This document shows, piece by piece, positions 22,850-34,089 of a stretch of DNA of 64,000 nucleotides (positions are counted from its first letter, which is position 1; each line of letters opens with the position of its first letter). Origin of the DNA: Phylloscopus collybita (taxonomy: Eukaryota; Chordata; Aves; Passeriformes; Phylloscopidae); the NCBI GenBank assembly GCA_027886175.1, contig JAJNNQ010000078.1, positions 1,054,001 through 1,118,000 on the forward strand, in the 5' to 3' direction. Position numbers and translations under genes: made by a program. Below the pieces are notes generated by a model that saw only the letters and a list, made by a program, of their open reading frames with translations, did not search any database and was not told the DNA's origin.

Positions 22850-24420
22850 GAAGGATTTTCTTTTCATTTCCCCTGTGTGCACCAATGTAAAACTGCACTT
22901 AAGAATATATCCACTGACAGATGGATATTTTGTATTTCTCAAAAGATGGGTATTTGCTATAATTGCAAGCTCTGCAATCCTCATGGGTTGACTGCTCCCG
23001 TGGATACAGAAGGTTGCCCCAGCTGGCAGACTGGGCACATATTTATGATTGCTCTAGCTTGATCCCTGGAAATACAAAACATTGCATAAGTGCACAGGTA
23101 CTCTGATGAAAAAAATGCATGACTTGTTAAGAACTGACAGCAATCAGGAAAATTCAGGCACAGCAATTAGGAATATTTCAGATGACAGGCATAATTAATG
23201 ACTATTAACAATACCACATGTGAAGTCGGATGATTATTAATCACTAAAATACTGTGCCATCACCCCAGAGTCTGCAAACAGCTGACAAACCTCTTTCCAG
23301 TGAGGACTCAGACACTCTTTCCCGGGCAAGGCGCTCAGGTCCACTCCAAAAATCGCTCCAGCTGTCATTTTGTAGGGTCAAATTGTCAAGTCGAAGTGAC
23401 TTGAATCTAGTTTTGATGCAGAAAACAGCTGGGCTTGTTGGCAAAACATCTGTCCAGGTGGAGTCGGTCGGGCCAGGGCTCAAGCCCTAAACTGCAGTGA
23501 TGTCCCTTAATACATTTTTCAAACAAAGCTCTTAACAACAGCAGTTATGAAATGCTTAAACAGCTAGGAAATAAAAGGAAGAATCTTGACATGACGTGTC
23601 TTTTGGATAATTAGAAAAGAAACGTTAAAGCACATGAGAAGTCAACTGTAAATATAGAAAATTACCAAATTCACATCATGTAATCAATATATCAGCACCA
23701 GTCATCTTGGGAAGTTGAGATAACACCTTTCTAAACTGTCATGTACTTATGACCTTGAGATAAAACACAAAAAACACTAAAACAGCTGACAACCAATCAC
23801 AGCCATGATGCAGAATTGTTACTGACTCTTCTGTGCTATCTATGGAAGATAAAACAGCAGTTTTATCTTTGTATTTTGTAACAAATAATAAAACCCTTCA
23901 GGAAATCAAGGGTCCAACAAACTGCATCTTCTTCCATTCACAAACAGCTGTTTATCAGTGTTTCATCACAGCTGTTTCAGTCAAAGCCGTCTGATCTCTA
24001 AGAGAAAATAATTAAACTTTGCAAATTAGATAAGCATGTTTTAACAAAAACCTAGGATAATTTAAAATGAAACAGAACTTAAACTTGATACAAATAAACT
24101 TTGGCAAAAAGAATCTTAAATTGTATTAGCTTAATAAAACTTACATATAATAGAACTTTAAATTAGTAGAATATAAGCCTAATATCACTTAAACCTTAAT
24201 GAACTTAAACTAAACAAAATTTAAAAGTAACCTAAGCTTAACAGGGCCTAAACTTAACAAAACTTAAAACAGCATAATTTAAACTGAGCAATATTTAAAC
24301 TGAACCACATTTAAATTTAGCAAAAATTTATCTTAATGAAACTTAACATTAAAAGGATACTAAAGTAATAAAATATAACTTAACATTACTCAGACCTAAA
24401 CATAGTAAATTACTCCAATT
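22850..24420. other. AT-rich interior of ERV-1; no gene recognised
   Basis: Occupies the place of reverse transcriptase and most of integrase, but I cannot read either. 24,050-24,420 is a degenerate repeat of AACTTAA/TTAAACTT words. 23,860-23,960 has an LTR-tail appearance (AATAATAAAACCC) on the plus strand, without termini. Confidence 0.35.
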
Positions 24421-24660
24421 AAAAATCCACTTCTATTTTGCTCCCCATTGTGATCATAGGTCTTTTCCTCATACTGTGATAGGTTTTTGCACAACAAAGG
24501 GACAACTGGCTACTGTTTTCCCTTCAGGTCCTTTAACTGCAGTCATGCACCTGCTTTGTAGACATGCAGTGGCTTTAGTGACACCTTTAGGAGGGTCTAA
24601 AGGTGTCACTAAAGTCCAGTCCTTAGGCCAGAACAGATGAGAAATCACTGTTACCTTCTC
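24421..24660 (-). pseudogene. ERV-1 protease remnant
   Basis: Reads on from the LLDT that starts the aspartic protease active-site motif and aligns by eye with the better-kept protease at 27,518-27,800 (shared LVTP, KPITV and SQWG segments). Stop codons interrupt it before the C-terminus. Confidence 0.6.
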
Positions 24661-25274
24661 TCATGTATCCAAGAGATCTGTAACCCTGATTGTTTTGTTG
24701 TTATGGATTAGACTGCAAGTTAATTGTTGTTCTTTTTGGCAGTGGCTGTATTCCCTACAACCGGGCTGAGGGAGCCCAGGGGGGAAGTCAGGCAGGAATT
24801 TTCCATTTACATCTAGCTTGGAGTGGCACTGATTTACATTATGTGTCCCCTTATTACATCTAGGGCAATGGGTAAGGTGGTCTTGTGCCTCCTGCCGGGT
24901 CTGGGCAATTTTTAATGACATGTGCAGGCTTCCTGTATCTGAAGCACAAACTCCTGGTGGCCTTTGCCAGCAATCCCTTGCGTTATTCGGTCGAAATGTT
25001 ACCTTAAGAGCAGCAATGGTTTTTGTAATATACTCTGAGATCTCTTTTTTTCTCTACAAACTTTGATCATTTGAAGTAAGGAAGGCTGTGGGTCAGGCAT
25101 GACTCTAATTATTTGTTTGCATTCTTTGTTAGCAATGACAAAGGCAAAATTTTGAAGCAGATAAAGACGTGCCAGGTCATCCTTGCATTGTCTCTCTATT
25201 GCATCTGTTAAGCGATCTACAAATGTGAGATACGGCTCTGATATTCCTTGTTTTATTTCTGTACGTAGTGGCAT
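24661..25274 (-). pseudogene. ERV-1 gag: capsid C-terminus and nucleocapsid
   Basis: Two adjacent open stretches. The upstream one (24,999-25,274) has a capsid major-homology-like segment (IKQGISEPYLTFVDRL). The second (24,661-24,921) has a zinc knuckle, CPRCNKGTHNVNQC, matching C-x2-C-x4-H-x4-C. A frame break lies between them. Only one knuckle is evident. Confidence 0.7.
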
Positions 25275-26049
25275 GGCTAGGAGCCCCTCATCATCCCGGT
25301 CCCCGCCCCCTCTCCTCCCTCTCTTTGCAGCATTGGAGGGATGTGAGACTGGGGGGGCAGAAGTGGGGGCTGGGGGATTTTTCAGTGTTGTGACCTCAAG
25401 CAGTTGTGATTGTCTTATTCTGATTTTGAGGTGCTCCCCTAGGCATGATGTGCCGATGGTGGGGGTGCTGAAAGTCTCTTTGGTGGTGTTCCGGGGTAGC
25501 TGCCCTCACGGTTGGTGACAGCTGCTGTGGGGGGGCCATGGGGATCTCCAGCGGTGGCGCTCTGGGCCCGCGCGCCCTTGGGGCCGCTCGCAGCCGCAGC
25601 ACCTTCGCTGCCAGCGTTCTGGGACCTCCCAGCCCTGCAGTGGGCACGGCGGCCAGAGAGGGCGCTGTAGGTGGAGGTTATGAGTCTCGGTGGTTACAAA
25701 ATGGCATCGGCAGCAGTGAGCATGCTCTGTATAGGGCACCGCCATCTTGTTGTACAGAAAAACACAGGGAGCAGCCATTTTGTTGTACGGAAGGTTTTTG
25801 CAGGGAGCAGCCACTTTGCTGTGTGGGCGGCTGTACTGCACATGCGCAGTGGTGCCCTAGGAAGTTGTGTAAATCCGCGCTGTATTCAAACCTGTTTCAT
25901 TTGGGGGGGCTGCTGTTTGGAGTGGGGAACCTGCTTTCAGCACCGAGGGGGCCCCTACGAGCCCCGGTAAGTCACCAGCAGGATGGAAGGGGCCCCTCAC
26001 AGGTTCGCTGGGACCAGGCGTGGGGCCGTTCTCAGGTTTGGTGGGGTCA
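25275..26049 (-). other. ERV-1 leader and 5' gag region, degraded
   Basis: GC-rich with repeated AAAATGGC/GCCATTTTG words at 25,690-25,830. No matrix domain recognised and no primer-binding site found. The length is too short for a whole matrix-to-capsid region. Confidence 0.35.
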
Positions 26050-26269
26050 GAGCTGGCTGCACGTCCCTTTCTTACTAACTAATTCAGTCTCTTATTTGCT
26101 AAAGTACTGAAAAAATCTTCTACTTACTTAAAACTAAACTTGCATTTCTACCTCATATCTGTGTGGATTTATGCATTTTAGTTTCTCTGAAGGTTCCAAT
26201 TCAGTCCTTACATTTCTGGGCACTCCTGGGCCTGTGCAGATTTGGCCCAGGGGGACTTGAACTCCAACA
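26050..26269 (-). mobile_element. Putative 5' LTR of ERV-1, abutting ERV-2 pol
   Basis: The minus strand begins TGTTGGAGTTCAAG at 26,269, directly after reverse-transcriptase sequence of another ERV. It matches 20,400-20,562 plus 21,219-21,268. A possible CA end is at ~26,058. The junction implies that ERV-1 integrated into, or recombined with, ERV-2. Confidence 0.5.
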
Positions 26270-27517
26270 AATGTATTTTGGAGGTCTTCTGAATTTTGCA
26301 AAGCCCAATCAAGGTCAACTCTTTTCACAGGTAAATAGATAATTACAAAATCTTGGCCTGCCACAGTTAGCAATTTTGTTCTGGCTCTAATTAAGATTTG
26401 AGCTGTCATCTCCATGGTTGTAAAAACTGTTTTTGGAAACCTGTAAGGAAGAAACACCCACTCTATGATTAACAAAGGATCTTTCTCAGAAGTGTCACAT
26501 TGGAAAATGGGAACGTGAAGTTGTATTTTTTTCTCCTGACACACTGCAAGAAAAAAGGGCTTTTCTGGGGCACAACGGTGTGCTTGGTTTTTTTGAAGAG
26601 CTTCAGTGACTTTTTCAAGGGCTTCTTCAGCTTCAGATGTTAAAGTTCTAAGAGATTTGATGTCACAGTCTCCTCTCAATAGGTTAAAAAGTGGGGCAAG
26701 TTCATCGTTAGTGATTCCTAAAACAGATATGACCCAATTAATTTCTCCTAAAAGTTGTTGTAAATCTTGCAAGCTGTTGACACTGGTTCCGAGCTGTATT
26801 TTCTGTGTCTTGCTTGTTTGTTCTGTCATCCTCCATCCTAAATACTTCCAGGGTAGGATTTCTTGTATTTTTGACATAGAAATTTCCAATCCAGCATTTT
26901 GAACTTCACTGTTGATGCTGTCTCGAGTCTGTTCCATTTCTTTTTGAGTTGGTGCTGAAGTGAGCAAATCGTCCATGTAATGTAAAATGCTTGACTGCGG
27001 GTGTTTTTGTTGGGCTGGAGACAAAGCTCTCACCAAAAAATAGGGACAAATTGTGGGACAATTTTTCATCTCTTTGTGGAAGAACTGTCAAATGGTACCT
27101 TTGTGGTGGTTCTCCTCTATTGGTGGCTGGAACCAAAAAGACAAATCAAGGAATATCCTCTGGATGCAGCGGAATGTTGAAAAAACAATCTTTTAAGTTG
27201 ATGACAAGAGGCCAGTCTCTTGGAAGCACTGAAAGAGAAGAAGTCCAGGTTGCAGGTGTCCCATGTCCTCTATCACTTTGTTGATCTTCCTCAAGTTGTG
27301 AAGTTATCTCCCAGAATCAGAAGCCTTCCTGTGAATGACAAAAACTGGGGAATTCCAGGGTCTATGTGTGGGCTTGATGTGGCCTTTTTGTAGTTGTTCC
27401 CTTACAAATTTTTTGCGGTCATTCAATTTATTCTGTTCAAGAGGCCATCGATCTATCAAATGGGCTGATTGGTTTTCCATGATAACATCCGAGTGGCAGG
27501 TGTCACTGTGGTTTCCA
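26270..27517 (-). pseudogene. ERV-2 reverse transcriptase, truncated
   Basis: The active-site YMDD lies at 26,968-26,979. Downstream is an open stretch (to 26,270) with thumb/connection-like sequence (LQDLQQLLGEINW). Upstream of YMDD the domain is recognisable but broken by several stops and frameshifts. RNase H and integrase are missing because the LTR of ERV-1 begins at 26,269. Not functional. Confidence 0.75.
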
Positions 27518-29336
27518 TCAAGAATCCACTTCCATTTTTATTCCCCACTGGGACAACATGTCTCTCCCCCATACTGTGATGGGTTTCCGCACCACGAAGG
27601 GACGGATGGTCGCTGTCTTCCCTATAGGACCTCGAACAGTAATCGTGAATTCACTTTGCAGACATGCTGTAGCTCCCCCAAATCCTGTGAGAGTATGCAC
27701 AGGTGTCACCAAATTCCAATTGCTTGGCCAAAATTCATCAGAAATCACAGTGGCATCTGCTCCTGTGTCCAGTATGCCTGTAATGCAAACTGTTTTACCA
27801 AGGTGTGTCAGACTGCACGTCAGCTCTGGCTCTTCATTGGTGATACGTTTTATCCAACGGACATTAGGCACCAGGCTAAAGCTCTCAAGTGGCATTTCTC
27901 GGTATCCAACTCTCTTATTTATATTCATTGGCAATGCAATAGCAATAGCTATTGGTGTTTTTGGTTGAATTGCCATTGGAGCCTTGTAAGCAAGAGCTAA
28001 AACCATCAGCTCTTCATTACAATTTACTGAAACAACAGCTGGAAGAACTGAAAGTCCAAGAATTCTATTACTGTCTTTGCCTATAATTAGAAAGTCTTGT
28101 CTTTGTTGTGAAGTACCAGTAACAGCCATGGGAATGCACTCATGGCAAGAGTTTTTTAAAAAATTTATCAATTTGGAAGTTGCCAGTTCACATCGTGTCC
28201 CTGGGGGTAAAAAGTCCCGGTCACTTGGGAGATGGCTGGCAGTTTCACAACCTGCACCTGGCTCGGGTTTTCCCCAGGTACCCTCAGGTTGTTCAGGTGT
28301 TCCAGGGACTGAGGTGCCATTACTGGTTTCGCCACACAACAGCGCTGTGTGCTGTAGTTTGCACAGCCTCGGGATGTTCTCGATGGCTTTTTGGCACTGC
28401 TCAGCCAATGCACGGCCAGCAAGGCCACCAGGGCCACCGGAGCTGCCATAGGGACTCACGAGGAGGTGCTGGATGTCCCCAAGTGTCACCAGCAGGTGAC
28501 ACATGGTCAGGTGGGCACTGCCTTCCCACAGCCTCTCAGCCTCAGCCACCATGGCCACCAAGGCCTCCGGGACATAGTGAGACTCTTCCTTTGTCCCCTT
28601 CAGGGCGGCCTCAATGTTCCCGAGCTGGCGCTGCAGCTCCCCGGGGAACATGGTGGCTTTGTTACATGCGGCCACCAAGTGCTCCAGCAACCCCCGGACC
28701 TCTGCCACTCGCAGTCTCCTGGTGGCTGCCCTCACCTGGCTGAGGGCCACCACGGCCTCTTCCATGGCCTCAGTGGCTGCTGCCATCCGGGCCTCATGTG
28801 CAGCCAGTGCTGAGGCCAGGGACACTGGCAGCTGCCCAGCTGCAGCCGCCAGGTTGTCTCCAGTTGTCCCCCAGCCGGCAGTCTCATTCTGCAGGTCCCT
28901 GGCCGAGGCAGTGGAGGTGTCCTCATCAATGTCCTTGTCAGTGGCTCCATCCTGCCAGCTATCACGGAGCTCCATGGCCTCCTCAGCCACCCAGAACCAG
29001 TTCTTTGCAAGCTCGTCCACTGACTCCCGCCAGGCTCTGGCTGCGGCTCTAACATCGGCCCAGGTGACCCACTGGGTGTCCCCAAGGGCAGTCAGGGCCC
29101 GGCCCAGGTCAGTGACACCACGGTGGTACAGGGAGGTGAAATCGCGGTAGCCCAGGTAGATGAAATCTGGGTGGGCCAGGGTATCACAGAGGCACTCTGT
29201 GAATCTCTTCAGGTCATTGTGCAGGGACACTGGGTACATGAATGGCCTTGTGCTCCTACATGGCGCAGTCATATTGGCCACCAGCTCGCCCAGGGTGGCC
29301 ACCACAGCCACAAGCGCCTCCAGCACCTGGGGAGGG
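27518..29336 (-). CDS. In-frame fusion: C-family main exon (C1) with ERV-2 dUTPase-protease
   Basis: One uninterrupted minus-strand frame from the exon-2 acceptor (CAG/GTGCTGGAGG at 29,336) to a stop at 27,518, ~605 codons. Residues 1-~323 are the unrecognised C-family exon (VLEALVAVVATLGEL to AIENIPRLC). After a short linker come a dUTPase-like domain (near FLPPGTRCELATS and LSVLPAVVSVNC) and an aspartic protease (ILDTGADATVIS at ~27,760, ending VWGRDMLSQWG). Base composition changes from GC-rich to AT-rich at ~28,365. Family exon 1 of this copy has a stop, so the host start may be lost. Reading through 1.8 kb of two unrelated origins without a stop is notable. It could be a captured gene, a recombination product or chance. 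Confidence 0.65.
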
Positions 29337-29784
29337 GACAGGGGAGGTGGCGGGGACCTTGTGGCACTTGTGGCCTCCTGGGGTGGCCCCTCTGCCATCC
29401 CAGGGTCCCCTTTCTCCCCTCCCTGGAGGGTTCAGCTGTCCCCTCTGTCCCTTTGTCACCCCCTCATCCCTTCTGCCACCTCCCTGCAACAGCCTGCTGT
29501 CCCCTCTGCCACCCTTGGTCACATCCATCCCTCTGTCACCTCCTCCCTTCCTGCCACTCCCTCCTGTCCCCTTTGCGATCCTCTTGTCCCCTCTGCCATC
29601 CCCCTGCCACCCCCTGCTGTAACCCCCCACCACTCCTCTGCCACCTCCATTGTCCCCTCTGCCACCCCCTGCCATCCCTGCCACCCTTGGTGCCTTCCAC
29701 CCCTCTGTCCCCTCTGTCACCCTGTGCCCCCCCATCCCCTCCCACCCCCCCACGCTGGGATTATCGCACCTCTTGAGGCTTCAT
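29337..29784 (-). pseudogene. C1 exon 1 and intron 1
   Basis: ATG at 29,784 on the minus strand, in the position of the start codons of C2, C3 and C4 (CCCAGCGGCCATG context). The short exon reads MKPQEVR and then TAA where C2 has CAA, so it is broken. The intron is a pyrimidine/purine-skewed tract of CCCTCTGCCACC-type words, as in the other copies. Confidence 0.6.
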
Positions 29785-29899
29785 GGCCGCTGGGGACACT
29801 CCTGAGGGAGGGGACACACCCGGGTGACACTCCAGGAACAGGCAGGTCTGGGTGCAGCCCCTCAGCCCCCACTGGTCCGGCCCCCGCGCCCACCGCTGT

Positions 29900-30190
29900 C
29901 ACCGCCGGGGTCACAGCAAGGGGGGGACAGGGACAGGGGACAGGGACAGGGCACAAGCAGCGTGTGCAGGCACTGCACTGCCCCAGAGCAGCAGCCGGGG
30001 CAGAGCTCTCTGCCCTCCCACAGAGGGAGCAGGGATTGATGTTCCAGGAAATCTCTTGTTTGGTTTTAACCTCTGACTTGTCGGCAGGATATCCTGTACA
30101 TCACATCCATGGATTTTATTTCTTCCTCTGGTCCCACCCTGTTGTTCCACACTCCCTGGTAAATTAATAAATTCTTCTCTGGTGCTCTGG
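29900..30190 (-). other. C-family terminal-exon-like segment
   Basis: Homologous to 38,172-38,390 (minus) and 49,145-49,363 (plus). Part of the frame is shared (VEQQGGT...NKIHG), but this copy diverges and loses the shared C-terminus (GTSK.HRNV). It lies upstream of C1, as a previous head-to-tail family copy would leave it. Confidence 0.5.
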
Positions 30191-30577
30191 TTTCTGTCAC
30201 TGTTATCTTATCACCAGCCTGCAGATGTGGGAAACAACAGAATTGTTTTACACCAATCTCTGAGTTGGTTACAATATAAAAGTTTGTTATAATAGTTATA
30301 ATATAAAAGCATTTTAGAATTGCGCAGTCTCTATTTTAATAGTTCACTAAGGCCTAGGATATAATATTGGTTATATATTAATAAAATATTATATAATCTA
30401 ATACAAATCATTATAAATAATTAATATTATCACATGATATATTATATTCTAATTATAAATATAATTAGGTTATAATATTATTAGATTCCGGATTATAAAT
30501 ATAAAATCTAATATAATATTGATTTATTATGCTACCATTTCTGTTGGCTACACACTGTCCACATCAACTGATAGATT
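30191..30577. repeat. AT-rich family downstream repeat
   Basis: The TTTTACACCA...GAGT...TTATAATATAAAAGC block recurs at 34,767-34,930, 38,410-38,560 and (inverted) 48,990-49,130. 30,360-30,540 is extremely AT-rich (ATAATATTA/TATAAT words). No coding signal. Confidence 0.6.
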
Positions 30578-31990
30578 ATGTTATACCAAAAAGCAGCTGA
30601 AAGGAATTATAAATTGCACCGTATCAAAATCGTTGTAATCAATAACAACATGCAAAAGCCGGTACATGAATGTAAAAGCCAATACTGTATTGTCCTTGAT
30701 ATTGTCATTTACATTGTCATTGGTATTGTCATTGTCATTTATAACCCAGCTCTGCTGCCTCTCCTGCAAGGCACTGAGGGGGTTCATTCACCCCCGGCCC
30801 TGTGACCCTGAGTGTCCCCAGGTGTCCCCATTGGCGTCAACCTAAGAATTCCCATCAGGATTTGGAACAGTTTCAATGAAAATTTCCTGAAAATTCTCAA
30901 CATTTGTCTCAAACACTGTGCAGGGAGGGGGAGGGAACAAGTGACACCAGCGATGTCCCCAGTGGAGTCAGCGCCCCAATGACACAGCGTCGCTGTGCCC
31001 CCAGCAGCCTCGGGATGTCCTCGATGGCTCTTTGGCCACTGGGGCCATCATGTGTCAAGTTTTCAGGGCATCTTCATTGAAGACCATAGCTATGGGCAGT
31101 TGTAAAATAAAATCCTTTCTTGCATGGCTGAATCAGCCTCATGGAGGCAGAGGCTGTCACAGTTCGAGCCAGTAAAGTCCCCGTGTCCCCAGCAGAAGCG
31201 GTGGCATCAGCAGCAGTGTGCAGGAAGCCTTCTAACATAAAGTCTCTGACACAGCCTGGCACCTGGCCGGGGTACAATGAGCCCCATCAGGCCTGAGGGT
31301 TGGCCTGCAACCTCCCAGAGCGGCTCAGTAACATTTGCCAGACAGAGCTTAGTGTGTTTAGTAAAGCAAAGGTTTTAACGAAAGATAAAGCAACAAACAA
31401 TACAGAAACAAACGTCGAGCACAGCTGTCTGTGACACCTGGCTAAGACACCTGAAAAAGTGCCTGAGCACCTCTGAGCTCGTTCTTAAGTGCAGAATGAT
31501 TAAGGAGGGACAATCTGCCAAGAGAAGCAGCCACAGGTCCTGAGAAACCTCTCCACAGCCCAGCCAGTGCCCCTGTGCTGCCACGGGCCAGGGCCCATGA
31601 GAAGGGCACAGAACCTTCCAGCTTGACTGCCTCATATGTTCAAAGGCAAACTGAAACTCTTTTTCTTTAAACAGAATCGTTTGCTTGGGTGTGGAAATGC
31701 ATTCCTGCAAGTCTCTAAGTCCCAGGCAGAAGCAGCCACAGCAGCAGGGACAGCACCCGTACTCTGTGTCCCATGGTCCTGTCAGTCGCAGCTGCAGAAG
31801 CAACAGCAGCAGCAGCGTTTGTGATCCGTGCTCCCTGAGCCTGCCAGCATTCCCAAAGGAGAGCATTTGATTCTATTTTTGGCCAATCAGGTAGAAACAG
31901 GAGTCCAGTATTGCCTTGTTGGGCCTGTCCTAAGCTAAGACTGATGTGCAACATTTGTAATTTCTTACACAAATTCTACACGTACAGCTC
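30578..31990 (-). repeat. Dispersed repeat R2, with C-family remnant F2
   Basis: Second copy of R1, carrying the end of the family main exon at ~31,005-31,035 and the exon-3-like segment at 30,840-30,950 (ends at a TAA after PDGNS). It is longer than R1 because of the solo LTR at 31,247-31,709. Confidence 0.7.
31247..31709. mobile_element. Solo LTR, 463 bp, with 6-bp target duplication
   Basis: Begins TGACACAGCC and ends ATTCCTGCA. It is flanked by AGTCTC at 31,241-31,246 and 31,710-31,715. The matching point in R1 (~20,000) has the uninterrupted empty site with a single AGTCTC. A 6-bp duplication fits class II (beta-like) ERVs. Internal genes are absent. Confidence 0.9.
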
Positions 31991-32469
31991 GATCTGATCA
32001 GAGCACTGACGGGGGTGTGGGGGGGTCCCAGTCCTGGATAAGGGGGTGCACGGGGATCCCGGTACCCGGAATTGGAGATTCAAGGGTGTCCCAGTGCCCA
32101 GGAATGGGGGTTAAAGGGGGTTTCCTGCACAGGAATGGGGGCTCAGGAGGGTCCTGGTGCCAGACAAGGGGGTACAGGGGGGGTCCCGGTGTCCGGAAAT
32201 GGGCGCTGAAGGGGGTTCCTGTGCTCAGGAATTCTGAGCTCGGGGGGCTCAGCGGATTCTGATTCCCAGGAATGGGGGTTAAAGGGGGTTTCCTGCCCAG
32301 GAATGGGGGCTCAGGAGGGTCCTGGTGCCAGATAAGGGGGTACGGGGAGTCCCGGTGCTGGGGAAGGGAATGGAGAGAGGTCACAGAACCCAAAATGGGG
32401 ATTCGGGGGGTTCCCAGAACGCGGAAATAAAAGTTCAAAGGGGTACCGGTTTCGGGGGGTCCCACTCAC
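31991..32469. repeat. GC-rich degenerate repeats, downstream of MHC-like exon A
   Basis: Loose tandem units of ~35-45 bases built on GGAATGGGGGTTCAGGGGGGTCCCGGTG. The same block recurs at 33,655-33,980, pointing to a duplicated intron. The long open frames here are by-products of GC content. Confidence 0.6.
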
Positions 32470-32581
32470 CTTTCTCCGCGCCCCCGGGGTCCCCCAGGAG
32501 CAGCCCCGGCCCCAGCGCTGCTCCGCTGCGGCCCCGCCCACAGCCCTGGCCCCGCCCCGGAGCAGCCTCCTGCCTCGCCAT
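32470..32581 (-). pseudogene. MHC class I-like leader exon A, degenerate
   Basis: The minus strand from ~32,525 to the donor at 32,470/32,469 (AAAG/GTGAGT) matches exon B (AGCGCTGGGGC.GGGGCTGCTC). The start codon at the homologous place is lost; an ATG further upstream at 32,581 gives an Arg/Gly-rich product unlike a signal peptide. No exon 2-4 (alpha 1-3) follows. Confidence 0.5.
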
Positions 32582-32594
32582 TGGCGCCGGGATT

Positions 32595-32695
32595 TCGTGC
32601 CCGCCAATGGCAGCCCGAGTTATCAGTGACGTCACCGGTCGCCGGGCAGATCCCGGTCTCGCAGGTTCGGACGCGGAAGCGAAAGAGCCCAAGGG
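32595..32695 (-). promoter_or_regulatory. MHC-like promoter module A (ISRE, X2 and Y box)
   Basis: In minus-strand order: an ISRE-like CTCTTTCGCTTCC (~32,672-32,690), an X2-box-like TGACGTCA (~32,628-32,635), and a Y-box-like CCATTGGC (~32,604-32,611). This order and spacing resemble the ISRE-SXY promoters of MHC class I genes that bind IRFs, RFX/CREB and NF-Y. The assignment is by motif only. Confidence 0.5.
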
Positions 32696-33984
32696 AGCGC
32701 GCGGGGGGGGGAGGGGACGGGGGAATTCCCGAGAATTCGTCTGGATCCCTCTGGATCCTCGCTGCGACCTCCCTGGAGCCCTCTGAGAACCACCTGGGAC
32801 CCCCTGGGACCCCCTTAAGAAAGCGCCGGGAATGGGGGTTCAGGGGGTTCCAGATAAGGGGGTGCAGGGGTTTTCGGGGCTGGGGAAGGGGGTACAGGGG
32901 GGTCCCGGTGCCCCGAAGGGAACGTTCGAGGGGCTCTCTGTGCCCAGGAATTGCGGTTCAGGGGGGTCCTGGTTCCGGGGGCAGTCACCGGTCCCCGGGC
33001 GGATCCCGGTGCCGCAGCTCGGGAGACGCGAAAGCGACCGGGGGAGCGCGGGGAGGGGGAGGGGACGGAGGAAACCCCGGGAATTGCCCTGGAGCCCCCC
33101 CGGGACCTCCCAGGACCCCCGCACAGGACACACAGGGGATGGAGAACTGGGGGGACACAAAGATTGGGGGGTCTGGGAGCGTTCAAGGATCAGGAAATGG
33201 AACCGGGAGAGCCGGGAAGGCTCCAAGGAAGGGACTGGGAGAGGCGGGATGGGGGATCCGGGGGGTCCCTGTGCCCACGAAAGGGGGGCCCGGGGGTCCC
33301 CGGTGTTGAGGGACGTGCGGTCTGGGAGCTGGGAAAGGCAGGGCTGGGGGTCCAGGGGGTCCCTGGGTCACGGGCAAGGGGGGTCTGGGGCTGGGAGAGG
33401 CGGGCGGGTCCCGGGACGCAGTTTGGGAGACGCGAAAGCGACAGGGGAGGAAAGGGGAATTTCAGGGAATTCATCTGGATCCCACTGGATCTCCGCTAAG
33501 ACCCCCTGGTAGCCCTTTCCAGGAAGGGCCAGGAATGGAGAGCTCGGGGGACGCAGAAATTTGGGAGATCTGGGGGTGCAAAAGCCGAAGACAAGGGCCG
33601 GTCTGGGCTCTGGGAAAGGCGGGATGGCCTCCAAGGGGTGCAGGGGGGTCCCAGGGCACTGACGGGGGTGCGGGGGGGTCCCAGTCCCGGATAAGGGCGG
33701 GCAGGGTGTCCCGGTGCTGGAGAAGGGAGTACAGGGGAGTCCCGTGCCCAGAAATGGGGGTTCAGGGCGAGTTTCCTTCCCGGAATTCGGGGTTCAAGGG
33801 GGTTCCGGTGCCCAGATGAGGGGGCTCAGGGGGGTCCCGGTGCCAGATCAGGGGGTACAGGGGGGTCTCGGTGCTGGGGAAGGGGATTGAGGGGGGCCAG
33901 AGGACCCAAACTGGGGGTTCATGGGGGTTCCCATGCCCAAGAATTGTGGTTCAGGGGCGTCCCGGTTTTGGGGGCCCCGCTCAC
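32696..33984. repeat. GC-rich repeats with two extra ISRE-like modules
   Basis: Contains partial copies of the promoter module with GGGAGACGCGAAAGCGAC at ~33,020 and ~33,428 but without a leader exon. Between them are GGGGTCCC-type degenerate repeats. No exons of an antigen-binding domain. Confidence 0.5.
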
Positions 33985-34060
33985 CTCTCGTCGCGCTCCC
34001 TGGCTCCCTCAGGAGCCCCAGGAACCCCAAGAGCAGCCCCAGCCCCAGCGCTGGAGCCAT
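33985..34060 (-). CDS. MHC class I-like leader exon B
   Basis: ATG at 34,060 to the donor AGAG/GTGAGC at 33,985. It encodes a 25-residue hydrophobic leader starting MAPALGLGLLLGFLGLL and ends in phase 1, as exon 1 of MHC class I alpha genes does. The length (76 nt) also fits. No alpha-1 exon with the expected Cys or peptide-groove residues follows in the next 2 kb or anywhere in the window, so it is either an orphan exon or the remnant of a gene. A chance signal-peptide-like exon cannot be excluded. Confidence 0.5.
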
Positions 34061-34089
34061 CGCAGCCGTCCCTGCTCGCAGCTCTGGTG

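Noticed and set aside
23548..23950. A possible solo LTR flanked by AACAGC
   Set aside because: The direct repeat exists, but the ends are not TG...CA and no empty site is available for comparison.
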